From Streptomyces sp. Ru72 (GTDB lineage: Bacteria > Actinomycetota > Actinomycetes > Streptomycetales > Streptomycetaceae): DNA of 64,000 bases. Location of the stretch: contig NZ_PQSR01000033.1 in NCBI RefSeq assembly GCF_002920635.1, positions 1-64,000 of the forward strand. Direction: 5' to 3'. Shown here piece by piece: positions 50,148 through 58,439 of this stretch; positions within the stretch are counted from its first letter, which is position 1, and the number at the start of each line of letters is the position of its first letter. The position numbers and the translations under genes were made by a program. Below the pieces are notes generated by a model. It saw nothing but the letters and a program-made list of their open reading frames with translations, made no database searches and was not told the origin of the DNA.

Positions 50148-50687
50148 ATGGTCACGCACGTACGAGCCGAGGCACAGGGAGACGAGCGAGGGGCGCTGCT
50201 GTCGTTCCTGGAAGAGCAGCGCGGGGGGATCCGCCGGGCGGTGCTGGGACTGACGGAGGAGCAGGCCAGGACCCGCCCGAGCGCCAGTGAGCTGTCCCTG
50301 GGCGGCCTGCTGAAGCATGTCGCCGAGGTCGAACAGACCTGGGTCGCCCGGGCCAAGGGGGAGCCCCCCGCGGTCAAGCGGGACGAGTCGAACTGGCACG
50401 AGTGTTTCCAGCTCCTCGACGGCGAGACGGTCGCCTCGCAGCTCGCGTACTGGGAGGAGGTCGCGGCCGGGACCGAGGCGTTCATCCGCGCCGTGCCGAG
50501 CCTCGACGACACCTTCGCACTGCCGAACGACCCCTGGTTCCCGCCGGACGAGCGGGTCTCGATGCGCTGGCTGATGCTCCACCTGATCCGCGAGACGGCC
50601 CGGCACGCGGGGCACGCGGACATCCTCCGGGAGTCGCTCGACGGGAAAACGGCGTTCGAACTGGTGGCCCTGGCGCAGGCGGGGTGA
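50148..50687 (+). CDS. DinB / DUF664-family protein
   Basis: A 179-residue four-helix-bundle protein with the three metal-binding histidine positions of the DinB superfamily: GGLLKHVAEVEQTW, and later MLHLIRETARHAGHADILRE. In actinobacteria many such proteins are thiol-dependent S-transferases (mycothiol-linked); no specific reaction is assigned. GAAGGGCGGCAGCC precedes the ATG. Confidence 0.88.
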   Translation: MVTHVRAEAQGDERGALLSFLEEQRGGIRRAVLGLTEEQARTRPSASELSLGGLLKHVAEVEQTWVARAKGEPPAVKRDESNWHECFQLLDGETVASQLAYWEEVAAGTEAFIRAVPSLDDTFALPNDPWFPPDERVSMRWLMLHLIRETARHAGHADILRESLDGKTAFELVALAQAG

Positions 50688-50708
50688 GCCAGGCCGGCGA
50701 GCGGCGGC

Positions 50709-52121
50709 TCAGTGGTGGAAGCTCGTGGCCGCCTCCTTGTCACGGGTCAGCGGGTGCGGCTGGCGCCTGAGTTCGGGCAGCAGGCGGGTCAGGTCCTCGA
50801 GGAACAGGTCCGCCAGGTCCGTCGAGAAGCCGTTGCGGCACACGATGCGCAGGACGGACAGGTCCTGCCGGTTGGCGGGGAAGGTGTACGCGGGCACCAG
50901 CCAGCCGTACTCGCGAAGCCGCCGCGAGACGTCGAAGACGTCGTACGCCTCCACGTCCGGCGCCGTCGTGAAGGCGAACACCGGCAGCTCGTCGCCGCGG
51001 GTGAGGAGCCGGAAGTCGCCGAGCGACTCCACCCGCTCGGCGAGGCCCCGCGCGACGTTCCGTGTGGTCTGCTGGACCGCCCGGTACCCTTCCCGGCCGA
51101 GCCGCAGGAAGGTGTAGTACTGCGCGGCCACCTGGGCCCCGGGCCGGGAGAAGTTCAGCGCGAAGGTCGGCATGTCGCCGCCCAGGTAGTTGACGCGGAA
51201 GACGAGTTCCTCGGGCAGGGCCTCTTCGTCCCGCCACAGCGCCCAGCCCACGCCCGGGTAGACCAGCCCGTACTTGTGCCCGGAGGTGTTGATCGACGCG
51301 ACCCTCGGCAGCCGGAAGTCCCACACCAGGTCCTCGTCGAGGAACGGCGCGATCATGGCTCCGGAGGCGCCGTCCACGTGCACGGGGACGTCTAGACCGG
51401 TGCGCTCCTGGAGGGCGTCCAGGGCCGCGCACAGCTCCGCGATCGGCTCGTAGGAACCGTCGAAGGTGGAGCCGAGGATGCCGACGACGCCGATCGTGTT
51501 CTCGTCGCACAGGTCGGCGGCGGCCTGCGGATCGATGTGGAACCGGTCGCCCTCCATGGGCACCTGGCGCGCCTCGACCTCCCAGAAGTTGCAGAACTTC
51601 TCCCAGCAGACCTGCACGTTCACACCCATCACCAGGTTCGGACGGACGTTGCCGGACGGGTAGCGGTCCGCGTTGCGCCGCGCCCAGCGCCGCTTCAGCG
51701 CCATCCCGGCGAGCATGCACGCCTCGCTGGACCCGGTCGTCGAACAGCCGACGGCCGCCTCCGGGTGCGGCGCGTTCCACAGGTGGGCGAGCATCGCCAC
51801 ACAGCGGCGCTCCAGCTCGGCGGTGCGCGGGTACTCGTCCTTGTCGATCATGTTCTTGTCCCGGCACTCGTTCATCAGCACGCCGGCCTGGGGCTCCATC
51901 CAGGTGGTGACGAAGGTGGCGAGGTTCAGCCGCGAGTTGCCGTCCAGCATCAGTTCGTCGTGGACCAGTTGGTAGGCGGTCGTGGGCAGCATCGGGCCCG
52001 CGGGCAGCCGGTGCCTGGGCGGCGCCTCGGTCATCTCGACGACCGGATTGGCCTCCCCGTAGAAGGGGTTCATCGACCTCGGGCGCTCTTCGGGTGTCCC
52101 CGGGCCAGTGTGGAGCGGCAT
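50709..52121 (-). CDS. gadB: Glutamate decarboxylase
   Basis: A 470-residue PLP enzyme converting glutamate to GABA. The N-terminal part MNPFYGEANPVVEM and LVHDELMLDGNSRLNLATF is typical of GAD. GCSTTGSSEACML binds PLP phosphate, VPVHVDGASGAMIAPF carries the cofactor Asp, and SINTSGHKYGLVYPGVGW carries the Schiff-base Lys. The ATG at 52121 has GGGAGA upstream; an internal ATG at 52073 is possible. It is divergent from tipA; the same neighbourhood is remembered from S. coelicolor. Confidence 0.94.
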   Translation of the reverse strand: MPLHTGPGTPEERPRSMNPFYGEANPVVEMTEAPPRHRLPAGPMLPTTAYQLVHDELMLDGNSRLNLATFVTTWMEPQAGVLMNECRDKNMIDKDEYPRTAELERRCVAMLAHLWNAPHPEAAVGCSTTGSSEACMLAGMALKRRWARRNADRYPSGNVRPNLVMGVNVQVCWEKFCNFWEVEARQVPMEGDRFHIDPQAAADLCDENTIGVVGILGSTFDGSYEPIAELCAALDALQERTGLDVPVHVDGASGAMIAPFLDEDLVWDFRLPRVASINTSGHKYGLVYPGVGWALWRDEEALPEELVFRVNYLGGDMPTFALNFSRPGAQVAAQYYTFLRLGREGYRAVQQTTRNVARGLAERVESLGDFRLLTRGDELPVFAFTTAPDVEAYDVFDVSRRLREYGWLVPAYTFPANRQDLSVLRIVCRNGFSTDLADLFLEDLTRLLPELRRQPHPLTRDKEAATSFHH

Positions 52122-52230
52122 GGCGTTGCGTCTCCCATCGCGTAGGCGGAGCCGGTGATGCTTCGGTTTCCTGTCGCCGGTCTCGTCGGTTCAACGAATC
52201 ATGGTTCCGTCCGCGTGCGGGCTCCTCCCC

Positions 52231-52260
52231 TTGCACCTCACGCGACGTGAGGCCCGAGGC
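52231..52260 (+). promoter_or_regulatory. tipA promoter with MerR-type dyad
   Basis: TTGCAC (52231-52236) followed by the dyad CCTCACG-CGA-CGTGAGG (52236-52252) closely matches the remembered thiostrepton-inducible ptipA promoter, including the downstream AGAAGGGAGCGG before the start codon. The operator sits in an overlong spacer, as expected for MerR-type activation. Confidence 0.85.
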
Positions 52261-52288
52261 TGAGGCACGTACCCAGAAGGGAGCGGAA

Positions 52289-53050
52289 GTGAGCTACTCG
52301 GTGGGCCAGGTGGCCGGCTTCGCCGGTGTGACCGTGCGCACGCTGCACCACTACGACGAGATCGGCCTGCTCACACCCAGTGAGCGCACCTACGCCGGTC
52401 ATCGGCGCTACAGCGACGCCGACCTCGACCGGCTGCAGCAGATCCTGTTCTACCGAGAACTCGGCTTCCCGCTCGACGAGGTTGCCGCTCTGCTCGACGA
52501 CCCGGACGCGGACCCGCGGGAGCACCTGCGGCGCCAGCACGAACTGCTGACCGCCCGGATCGAGAAGCTGCAGAAGATGGCGGCGGCCGTGGAGCACGCC
52601 ATGGAGGCACGCAAGATGGGCATCAACCTCACGCCCGAGGAGAGGTTCGAGGTCTTCGGGGACAAGGACCCGGAGCAGTACGCGGAGGAGGCGCAGGCGC
52701 GCTGGGGCGACACCGAGGCGTGGGCCGAGTCGCAGCGCCGCGCCGCCCGCTACACCAAGGAGGACTGGCAGCGCATCAAGGCCGAGGTCGGCGCCTGGGA
52801 GGAGCGCTACGTCGCCCTGATGACCGCCGGCGAACCGCCGGCCGGCGAACGCGCCATGGACCTGGCCGAGGAGCATCGGCAGCACATCAGCAGGTGGTAC
52901 TTCGAGGTCCCGTACGAGATGCACCGGTGCTTCGCCGAGATGTACGTCTCCGACGAGCGCTTCAAGGCGTACTACGACTCCATGCGCCCGGGCCTCGCGG
53001 AGCACCTCAGGGACGCGATCGTGGCGAACGCGGCCCGCCACGAAGGATGA
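52289..53050 (+). CDS. tipA: Thiostrepton-responsive MerR regulator TipAL (with internal TipAS start)
   Basis: A 253-residue protein, the same length as remembered TipAL. MerR HTH: SYSVGQVAGFAGVTVRTLHH ... RRYSDADLDRLQQILFYREL. A coiled linker precedes the TipAS antibiotic-binding domain, with the Cys that traps thiopeptides retained in EMHRCFAEMYVSDERF. Met110 (MGINLTPEERFEVFGD, at 52616) is preceded by GGAGG 8 nt upstream, so the short TipAS form should be made from an internal start, as in S. lividans. The start GTG has AGAAGGGAGCGG. Residues around 190-215 differ from S. lividans TipA more than the DNA-binding part does. Confidence 0.93.
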   Translation: MSYSVGQVAGFAGVTVRTLHHYDEIGLLTPSERTYAGHRRYSDADLDRLQQILFYRELGFPLDEVAALLDDPDADPREHLRRQHELLTARIEKLQKMAAAVEHAMEARKMGINLTPEERFEVFGDKDPEQYAEEAQARWGDTEAWAESQRRAARYTKEDWQRIKAEVGAWEERYVALMTAGEPPAGERAMDLAEEHRQHISRWYFEVPYEMHRCFAEMYVSDERFKAYYDSMRPGLAEHLRDAIVANAARHEG

Positions 53051-53245
53051 CGGCCACGAGGGGTGAGGGCCACCGGGGGAGCGGCCGCACAGCCGTGGCC
53101 GAGTTCCCGCACAGTGCATCGCGGGGACACCGGGGGAACCTGCCGGGGACACCGTGCGTTGATAGCTTTGTCCGGCCAGTGCCTGCGTGACGGCCGCCCC
53201 AGGACGCCGTACGTACGTCCCCTCACCCCTCAGGAGCCCGGAACC

Positions 53246-54154
53246 GTGATGTCGCTTGCCCTCGGACCGAGCTGGCTGGATCCGAACTACCTGCTCGACA
53301 CCTTCGGCATCTGGGGTCTGGTCCTGGTGGTCTTCGCCGAGTCGGGCCTGCTCATCGGCTTCTTCCTGCCGGGTGACTCGCTGCTGTTCACCTGCGGCCT
53401 GCTGATCACCGCGGGGACGATGAAGTTCCCGCTGTGGGGGGCGATCGGCCTGATCTGCCTCGCCGCGATCCTGGGCGACCAGGCGGGCTACATGTTCGGC
53501 AAGAAGGTCGGACCGTCGCTCTTCAGGCGCCCGGACTCCCGCCTCTTCAAGCAGGAGAACGTCACCAAGGCGCACGAGTTCTTCGAGAAGCACGGCCCGA
53601 AGTCCCTGGTGCTGGCCCGCTTCGTGCCCATCGTGCGCACGTTCACGCCGATCATCGCCGGCGTCAGCGGCATGAAGTACCGCTCGTTCCTGGCCTTCAA
53701 CGTCATCGGCGGCGTCCTGTGGGGCGCGGGCGTCACGCTTCTGGGCTCCTGGCTGGGCAACGTGGCGTTCGTCCACAAGAACATCGAGCTGATCCTGATC
53801 CTGATCGTCTTCGTCTCGGTGATCCCGATCATCATCGAGTTCCTGCGGGCCCGTTCCCAGTCGAAGAAGACCGCGTCCCAGCCCCAGCCCCAGGCCCAGG
53901 CCCAGTCCCCGGTCATGGACGACGCGACGACCCAGCTGCGCCGTATCTCCCCGGACCGCCAGTACCCGCAGCAGTACGGCAACCAACACCAGAACCAGCA
54001 CCAGAACGAGCACCAGGGCTCGGGCTACGACTACCGGCAGTACCCGCAACAGCAGTACGCCCAGGAGCAGTACCCCCAGGAGCAGTACGGGCAGCAGGCG
54101 CCGCAGGAGTACGAGCAGCCCCAGCAGCAGTACCCGTACAACCGGGGTTACTAG
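53246..54154 (+). CDS. DedA-family membrane protein with Gln/Tyr-rich tail
   Basis: A 302-residue DedA protein: FAESGLLIGFFLPGDSLLF, the glycine motif GDQAGYMFGKKVGP, and RFVPIVRTFTPIIAGVSGM with the conserved Arg and Pro. Four to five hydrophobic helices. DedA proteins act in membrane lipid flipping and envelope homeostasis. After residue 205 the protein becomes a low-complexity cytoplasmic tail rich in Gln, Pro and Tyr (QYPQQYGNQHQNQHQ and EQYPQEQYGQQ). GTG 53246 and ATG 53249 are adjacent possible starts; AGGAG lies 9 nt before the GTG. Confidence 0.9.
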   Translation: MMSLALGPSWLDPNYLLDTFGIWGLVLVVFAESGLLIGFFLPGDSLLFTCGLLITAGTMKFPLWGAIGLICLAAILGDQAGYMFGKKVGPSLFRRPDSRLFKQENVTKAHEFFEKHGPKSLVLARFVPIVRTFTPIIAGVSGMKYRSFLAFNVIGGVLWGAGVTLLGSWLGNVAFVHKNIELILILIVFVSVIPIIIEFLRARSQSKKTASQPQPQAQAQSPVMDDATTQLRRISPDRQYPQQYGNQHQNQHQNEHQGSGYDYRQYPQQQYAQEQYPQEQYGQQAPQEYEQPQQQYPYNRGY

Positions 54155-54165
54155 GGCCGCGGGGG

Positions 54166-55923
54166 TCAGAACCCTCTGGTCCGCTTGGCTGCCCGGCGCC
54201 CCCCGGCGGACCCGAACCGCAGGAACAGCCGGGAGATCTCCGAGCCCAGGTTCACCCCGATCGCGATGGCCATCGCCAGGGACACCGCGTTGGCCAGCGA
54301 CACCAGGCCCTTGTCGACGTTGTTCTGGGCGATGGACAGCAGCCCGAAATACGTGGCGGAGCCGGGCAGCAGTGGCCCGATCGCCGCGGTCGTGTACGGC
54401 AGCGCGGACGCGAACCGGTAGCGCGACAGCAGTTGCCCGAACAGTCCCACCAGTCCGGCCGCGACAGCCGTGGAGGCGACCGGCGACAGCCCGCCCGGGT
54501 AGTGCAGCGCGCCGTACACACTCCAGGCGACGCCGCCGTTGAGGGTCACCCACAGCACGGTGGACCGTTCCTGCTGGAGCAGTACGGCGAACGTCAGCGA
54601 CAGGAGCATCGACGCCACGATCTGCACGACGGGCCGCTCGGCGAGGTGCAGGGCCGCGTTCGGATCGAGTTCGGCGCCCAGCTTCACCCCGAAGTAGAGG
54701 ACCACCAGGACGCCGGCGACGATGCCCACGAAGAAGTACATGACCTCCAGCAGGCGCGCCGCGGCGGTGATGTAGAAGCCGGTCAGCCCGTCCTGCACGC
54801 CCGCGACCAGGGCCCGCCCGGGCAGCAGCGCGAACAGTCCACCGGTGATCACCGCGGAGGCGGCCACGGGCACATGGGCCAGCGTGAGCGCGACACCGAT
54901 CGCGGCCGGCGGCATCGCGGCCACCAGGAACTGGTAGAACTCCGGCAGTCCGCGGCCCGCGCACAGCCACGCGAGCCGGTCGCCGAGCATGGCGCCCAGC
55001 GCGGCCGCGACGAAGACGATGAGATCGCCGCCGACGAGTATGGAGGCCGCACCGGCGAGCAGCCCGCTCGCTCCGGTCAGCGCCCAGCCCGGGTAGGGGT
55101 GCCGGTTGCGGCGGATCTCGGCGAGCCGCCGGTAGGCGTCCTCCAGGGAGATCGAGGTCTCCGGGTCGGTGAGGTCGTCCACGAGCCGGAACACGGCCTG
55201 CAGGCGGGTGTAGTCGGTGCCCCGGCGGCGGACCGTCCGCGAGGCCGACACGGGGTCCTCCACCAGGGACGGCTGGTAGGAGATCGACAGCAGGGTGAAG
55301 GTGACGTTCGGCTCGCAGCGGTCGAGGCCGTAGGACCGGCAGACCGCGAACATCGCCGCCTCCACGTCCTCGGCACCCTCGCCGCCCGCCAGCAGCAGTT
55401 CGCCGATGCGGAGGGTCAGGTCGAGCACGCGCGGCACGGCGGGACCCGACTCGCCGATCTTCTGCACGGGCTCCGGCGCCGGCCGCTCGGTCACCGGCAT
55501 GCGCAGCATCGCGCGCATCCGGTCCTGCCAGGGCGCCTCCTTGGTGAGCCGCACCGCCGGTATACCGGAGGGAGGGGTGAAGGCGGGCGGGGCGCTGCGG
55601 GCGCTGTACGTGCTCGGCGGGCTGAACGCGGATCCCTCGGCCTCGGCGGCGGTCGGCTGCGGAACCTGGAGGCCCTCGGGGAGGGCGAACTCCGACGTCG
55701 TCTCGGAATCGGCACCGGCCGCCGCCACCTCCAGGCCCTCGGGGAGGGCGAACTCCGACGTCGTGGACGACTCACCGCCGACCGCCGCCGGCGCGCCCAC
55801 GCTCGCGGGGACGGTGAAGGCCAGGGTCGTGGCGGACTCGCTCCCGCCTCGCCCGTCGGGCGCGAACACGCCCCTCGCCTGGTCCGACCGCGGCTTGCGG
55901 TCCACCCCGTCCGGCTCCGCCAC
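54166..55923 (-). CDS. Threonine/serine exporter (ThrE)-family protein
   Basis: About 585 residues from a GTG at 55923 with GGAAG upstream (a GTG at 55992 is in frame but lacks a ribosome site). A Pro/Ser-rich N-terminal region with a duplicated SEFALPEGL motif precedes a soluble domain (RVLDLTLRIGELLLAGGEGA), then about ten membrane helices in two blocks, as in ThrE/YjjP-YjjB fusions (GALTGASGLLAGAASILVGG; NNVDKGLVSLANAVSLAMAI). It probably exports small amino acids. It is convergent with the DedA gene, 11 bp apart. Confidence 0.87.
   Translation of the reverse strand: MAEPDGVDRKPRSDQARGVFAPDGRGGSESATTLAFTVPASVGAPAAVGGESSTTSEFALPEGLEVAAAGADSETTSEFALPEGLQVPQPTAAEAEGSAFSPPSTYSARSAPPAFTPPSGIPAVRLTKEAPWQDRMRAMLRMPVTERPAPEPVQKIGESGPAVPRVLDLTLRIGELLLAGGEGAEDVEAAMFAVCRSYGLDRCEPNVTFTLLSISYQPSLVEDPVSASRTVRRRGTDYTRLQAVFRLVDDLTDPETSISLEDAYRRLAEIRRNRHPYPGWALTGASGLLAGAASILVGGDLIVFVAAALGAMLGDRLAWLCAGRGLPEFYQFLVAAMPPAAIGVALTLAHVPVAASAVITGGLFALLPGRALVAGVQDGLTGFYITAAARLLEVMYFFVGIVAGVLVVLYFGVKLGAELDPNAALHLAERPVVQIVASMLLSLTFAVLLQQERSTVLWVTLNGGVAWSVYGALHYPGGLSPVASTAVAAGLVGLFGQLLSRYRFASALPYTTAAIGPLLPGSATYFGLLSIAQNNVDKGLVSLANAVSLAMAIAIGVNLGSEISRLFLRFGSAGGRRAAKRTRGF
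55671..55764 (-). repeat. Perfect 31-bp direct repeat inside the exporter gene
   Basis: The 31 bp at 55671-55701 are repeated exactly at 55734-55764, a 63-bp period that keeps the frame. They encode TTSEFALPEGL twice in the disordered N-terminal region. Exact identity at the third codon positions points to a recent duplication or gene conversion. Confidence 0.85.
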
Positions 55924-56051
55924 CTGCTTCTTCCTTGCCCTTCCGTGCGCGCGTGTCCCGTGGGTACCTCCCGTGCGCCCCAGTATGCGCACCTACGCCA
56001 GCGGGCCGCGTCACCCGGGAGGGTCACGCGGCCCGCTGGAGGTCGGAGCGG

Positions 56052-56543
56052 TCAGTGACCGCCGTGGTCCTTGAAGCGCTTGAAGGAGCGCTCGATCTCG
56101 GCCTCGGCGTCAGCGCGGCCCACCCAGTCGGCGCCCTCGACGGACTTGCCGGGCTCCAGGTCCTTGTAGACCTCGAAGAAGTGCTGGATCTCCAGCCGGT
56201 CGAACTCGGAGACGTGGTGGATGTCCCGCAGGTGCTCCACGCGCGGGTCGGACGCCGGCACGCACAGCAGCTTGTCGTCGCCGCCGGCCTCGTCGGTCAT
56301 CCGGAACATGCCGATGGCGCGGCACTTGATGAGGCAGCCGGGGAAGGTCGGCTCCTCCAGGATGACCAGAGCGTCCAGCGGGTCGCCGTCCTCACCCAGG
56401 GTGTTCTCCACGAAACCGTAGTCGGCCGGGTAGCTGGTCGAGGTGAAGAGTCGACGGTCGAGGCGGATACGACCGGTCTCGTGGTCCACCTCGTACTTGT
56501 TCCGCGAACCCTTCGGGATCTCGATCGTGACGTCGAACTCCAC
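56052..56543 (-). CDS. ppa: Soluble inorganic pyrophosphatase
   Basis: A 163-residue family I pyrophosphatase. Active-site segments: [36 protein letters not shown] with the catalytic Asp residues, and [20 protein letters not shown]. The GTG at 56543 follows GGAGGAGCCACCG, an ideal ribosome site, and gives the known [12 protein letters not shown] start; upstream ATG and GTG codons are in frame but overlap the ribosome site. It hydrolyses pyrophosphate from biosynthesis. It is divergent from dacB. Confidence 0.95.
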   Translation of the reverse strand: MEFDVTIEIPKGSRNKYEVDHETGRIRLDRRLFTSTSYPADYGFVENTLGEDGDPLDALVILEEPTFPGCLIKCRAIGMFRMTDEAGGDDKLLCVPASDPRVEHLRDIHHVSEFDRLEIQHFFEVYKDLEPGKSVEGADWVGRADAEAEIERSFKRFKDHGGH

Positions 56544-56622
56544 CGGTGGCTCCTCCATGATCAGCACATAGTTCTGGTGGTTAAGTGTCCCTCACGCAGG
56601 AGTGTGATCGCGAAAGGGGCTG

Positions 56623-58266
56623 GTGGTCGTGCCGGAGCTGGGGCCTTGGCGGGCCGCGGGACCGCGTCTCGTGCGGGTCGCGCAGGCCGCGAAACCGCAC
56701 CTCACGCGCATGACCCAGGCTGTGGGACCCCGCGCCCGGCGGATCGCCGAAACCGCGCGACCCGGTGTGACGCGAATCACGAGGGGGGCGAAGCCGCACG
56801 TCGCACGGGTCGCGCGCGCCGTACGCCCGCCCCACGGGAGGCTGACGACCCCGCAGCTGGCGGCCGTCGCCGCCACCGTGGGCCTCGCGCTCGCGGCCGG
56901 GGCCGTGACCGCCGCCGGTCCCTGGGACTCCTCCGGCCAGCGTACGGCCGAGCGCGACCTCGCCGTGGCGTGGGACCGCCGGGGTGGCGCAGATCACGGG
57001 GCCGGTACGGCGGCGGACGCGCCCGCTCCCGCCCCGAGCGCCGCCTCCGTGCTCGTCGCCCTCGGCGGCGCCACCACCAAGTCCGCCCCCGAGGACAAGC
57101 CCCTCGCCGCCGTACTCGGCCCGCTCCTGCGCGACCCCGCCCTCGGCACCCGGCGCAGCGCCGCGGTCGTCGACGTGACCACCGGGAAGCGCCTGTACGC
57201 CGTGGGCGGGGACGACGCGCTGACCCCCGCCTCGACCACGAAGATCGCCACCGCTGTCGCCGCGCTCTCCGCGGCGGGCGCCGACCACCGCTTCACCACG
57301 CGTGCGGTGCTGGAGCCCGGCAGCGACCACCTGGTCCTGGTCGGCGGCGGCGACCCGACGCTGACCGCCCGCAAGCAGGCCGAGGGCTGGGCGAGCCTGC
57401 GCACCCTGGCCGACGACACCGCCGCCGCCCTGAAGACGCGCCACCTGACCTCGGTGACCCTCTCGTACGACACCTCCCTGTTCACGGGCCCGGCCCTGCA
57501 CCCCATCGGCGTCAACGACAACCTGTCCCCGGTCACCGCGCTGATGGTGGACGAGGGCCGCACGGACGACACCTCCAGTGGGCCGGCCCCGCGCGGCACG
57601 GACCCGGCGGCCGACGCGGCCCGCGCGTTCGCCCGCCTGCTCCAGGGCCACGGCATCAAGACCTCGCAGCCCGGGGCGGCGAAGGCCACGGCGCGCGCCG
57701 AGGCGCTGGCCTCCGTGCAGTCGCCGCCCCTGTCCGCCGTCGTCGAGCGGATGCTCACCAACAGCGACAACGACATCGCCGAGGCCCTGGCCCGCCAGAC
57801 CGCCCTCGCCACCGGCGGCCGCCCGAGCTTCGAGGGGGGCGCGGCGGCGATCTCCGCCCGGTTGAAGCAGCTGGGCCTCCCGGTCGGCGGCTCCCAGTTC
57901 CACGACGGCAGCGGCCTCGACCGCGACGACAAGCTCACCGCGGACCTGCTGACGGCCCTGCTGGCGACCGCCGCCTCCTCGTCCCACCCCGACCTGCGCG
58001 CCGTCCTCACGGGTCTGCCGGTGGCGGGTTTCACGGGCACCCTGAGCGACCGCTACGCGGACGCCGCCGAACACTCCGGCGTGGGCCTCGTCCGCGCCAA
58101 GACGGGCTCCCTGACCGGTGTCAACACGCTGGCCGGAACGGTGGTCGACGCGGACGGCCACCTCCTGGCGTTCGCGTTCCTGACGGAAGGCTCGATGAAC
58201 CAGACGACGGCGAGAACGGCCCTGGACCACACGGCAGCGACCCTGGCGTCCTGCGGCTGCAGCTGA
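56623..58266 (+). CDS. dacB: D-alanyl-D-alanine carboxypeptidase (PBP4/DacB type) with N-terminal 11-residue repeats
   Basis: A 547-residue class C penicillin-binding protein. SxxK nucleophile in TPASTTKIATAVAAL, SxN in LTNSDNDIAEALARQ, KTG in VRAKTGSLTGVN. It trims peptidoglycan peptides outside the membrane, anchored by a helix at about residues 78-100 (AAVAATVGLALAAGAV). The first 73 residues, predicted cytoplasmic, are five 11-residue repeats (residues 18-72), each with Arg first and Pro at position 8 (RVAQAAKPHLT, RMTQAVGPRAR, RIAETARPGVT, RITRGAKPHVA, RVARAVRPPHG). The GTG start has AAAGGGG upstream. It is divergent from ppa. Confidence 0.93.
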   Translation: MVVPELGPWRAAGPRLVRVAQAAKPHLTRMTQAVGPRARRIAETARPGVTRITRGAKPHVARVARAVRPPHGRLTTPQLAAVAATVGLALAAGAVTAAGPWDSSGQRTAERDLAVAWDRRGGADHGAGTAADAPAPAPSAASVLVALGGATTKSAPEDKPLAAVLGPLLRDPALGTRRSAAVVDVTTGKRLYAVGGDDALTPASTTKIATAVAALSAAGADHRFTTRAVLEPGSDHLVLVGGGDPTLTARKQAEGWASLRTLADDTAAALKTRHLTSVTLSYDTSLFTGPALHPIGVNDNLSPVTALMVDEGRTDDTSSGPAPRGTDPAADAARAFARLLQGHGIKTSQPGAAKATARAEALASVQSPPLSAVVERMLTNSDNDIAEALARQTALATGGRPSFEGGAAAISARLKQLGLPVGGSQFHDGSGLDRDDKLTADLLTALLATAASSSHPDLRAVLTGLPVAGFTGTLSDRYADAAEHSGVGLVRAKTGSLTGVNTLAGTVVDADGHLLAFAFLTEGSMNQTTARTALDHTAATLASCGCS

Positions 58267-58301
58267 CGACCGCTCGAAGGGCGACGGGGGCGCGTGCCCG
58301 A

Positions 58302-58320
58302 GCGAAGCCGAGAGCTTGGG
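58302..58320 (+). repeat. Second copy of the dispersed hairpin repeat
   Basis: GCGAAGCCGAGAGCTTGGG in the gap after dacB matches the core of the element at 36820-36871. CCCGAGC just before and inside it can pair with GCTTGGG. Like the first copy it lies in a noncoding gap. Confidence 0.6.
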
Positions 58321-58439
58321 TGAGGGGTCGGGGAGGGTGGGCACGGCCCGCACCACCGGGCGCGGCCCGACCAGAGGCTCAGCCCGGCCGAGCCCTTTCG
58401 ACCCTGCCCCCGGCGGCAGCGCTCACGTACCGTTGACAC

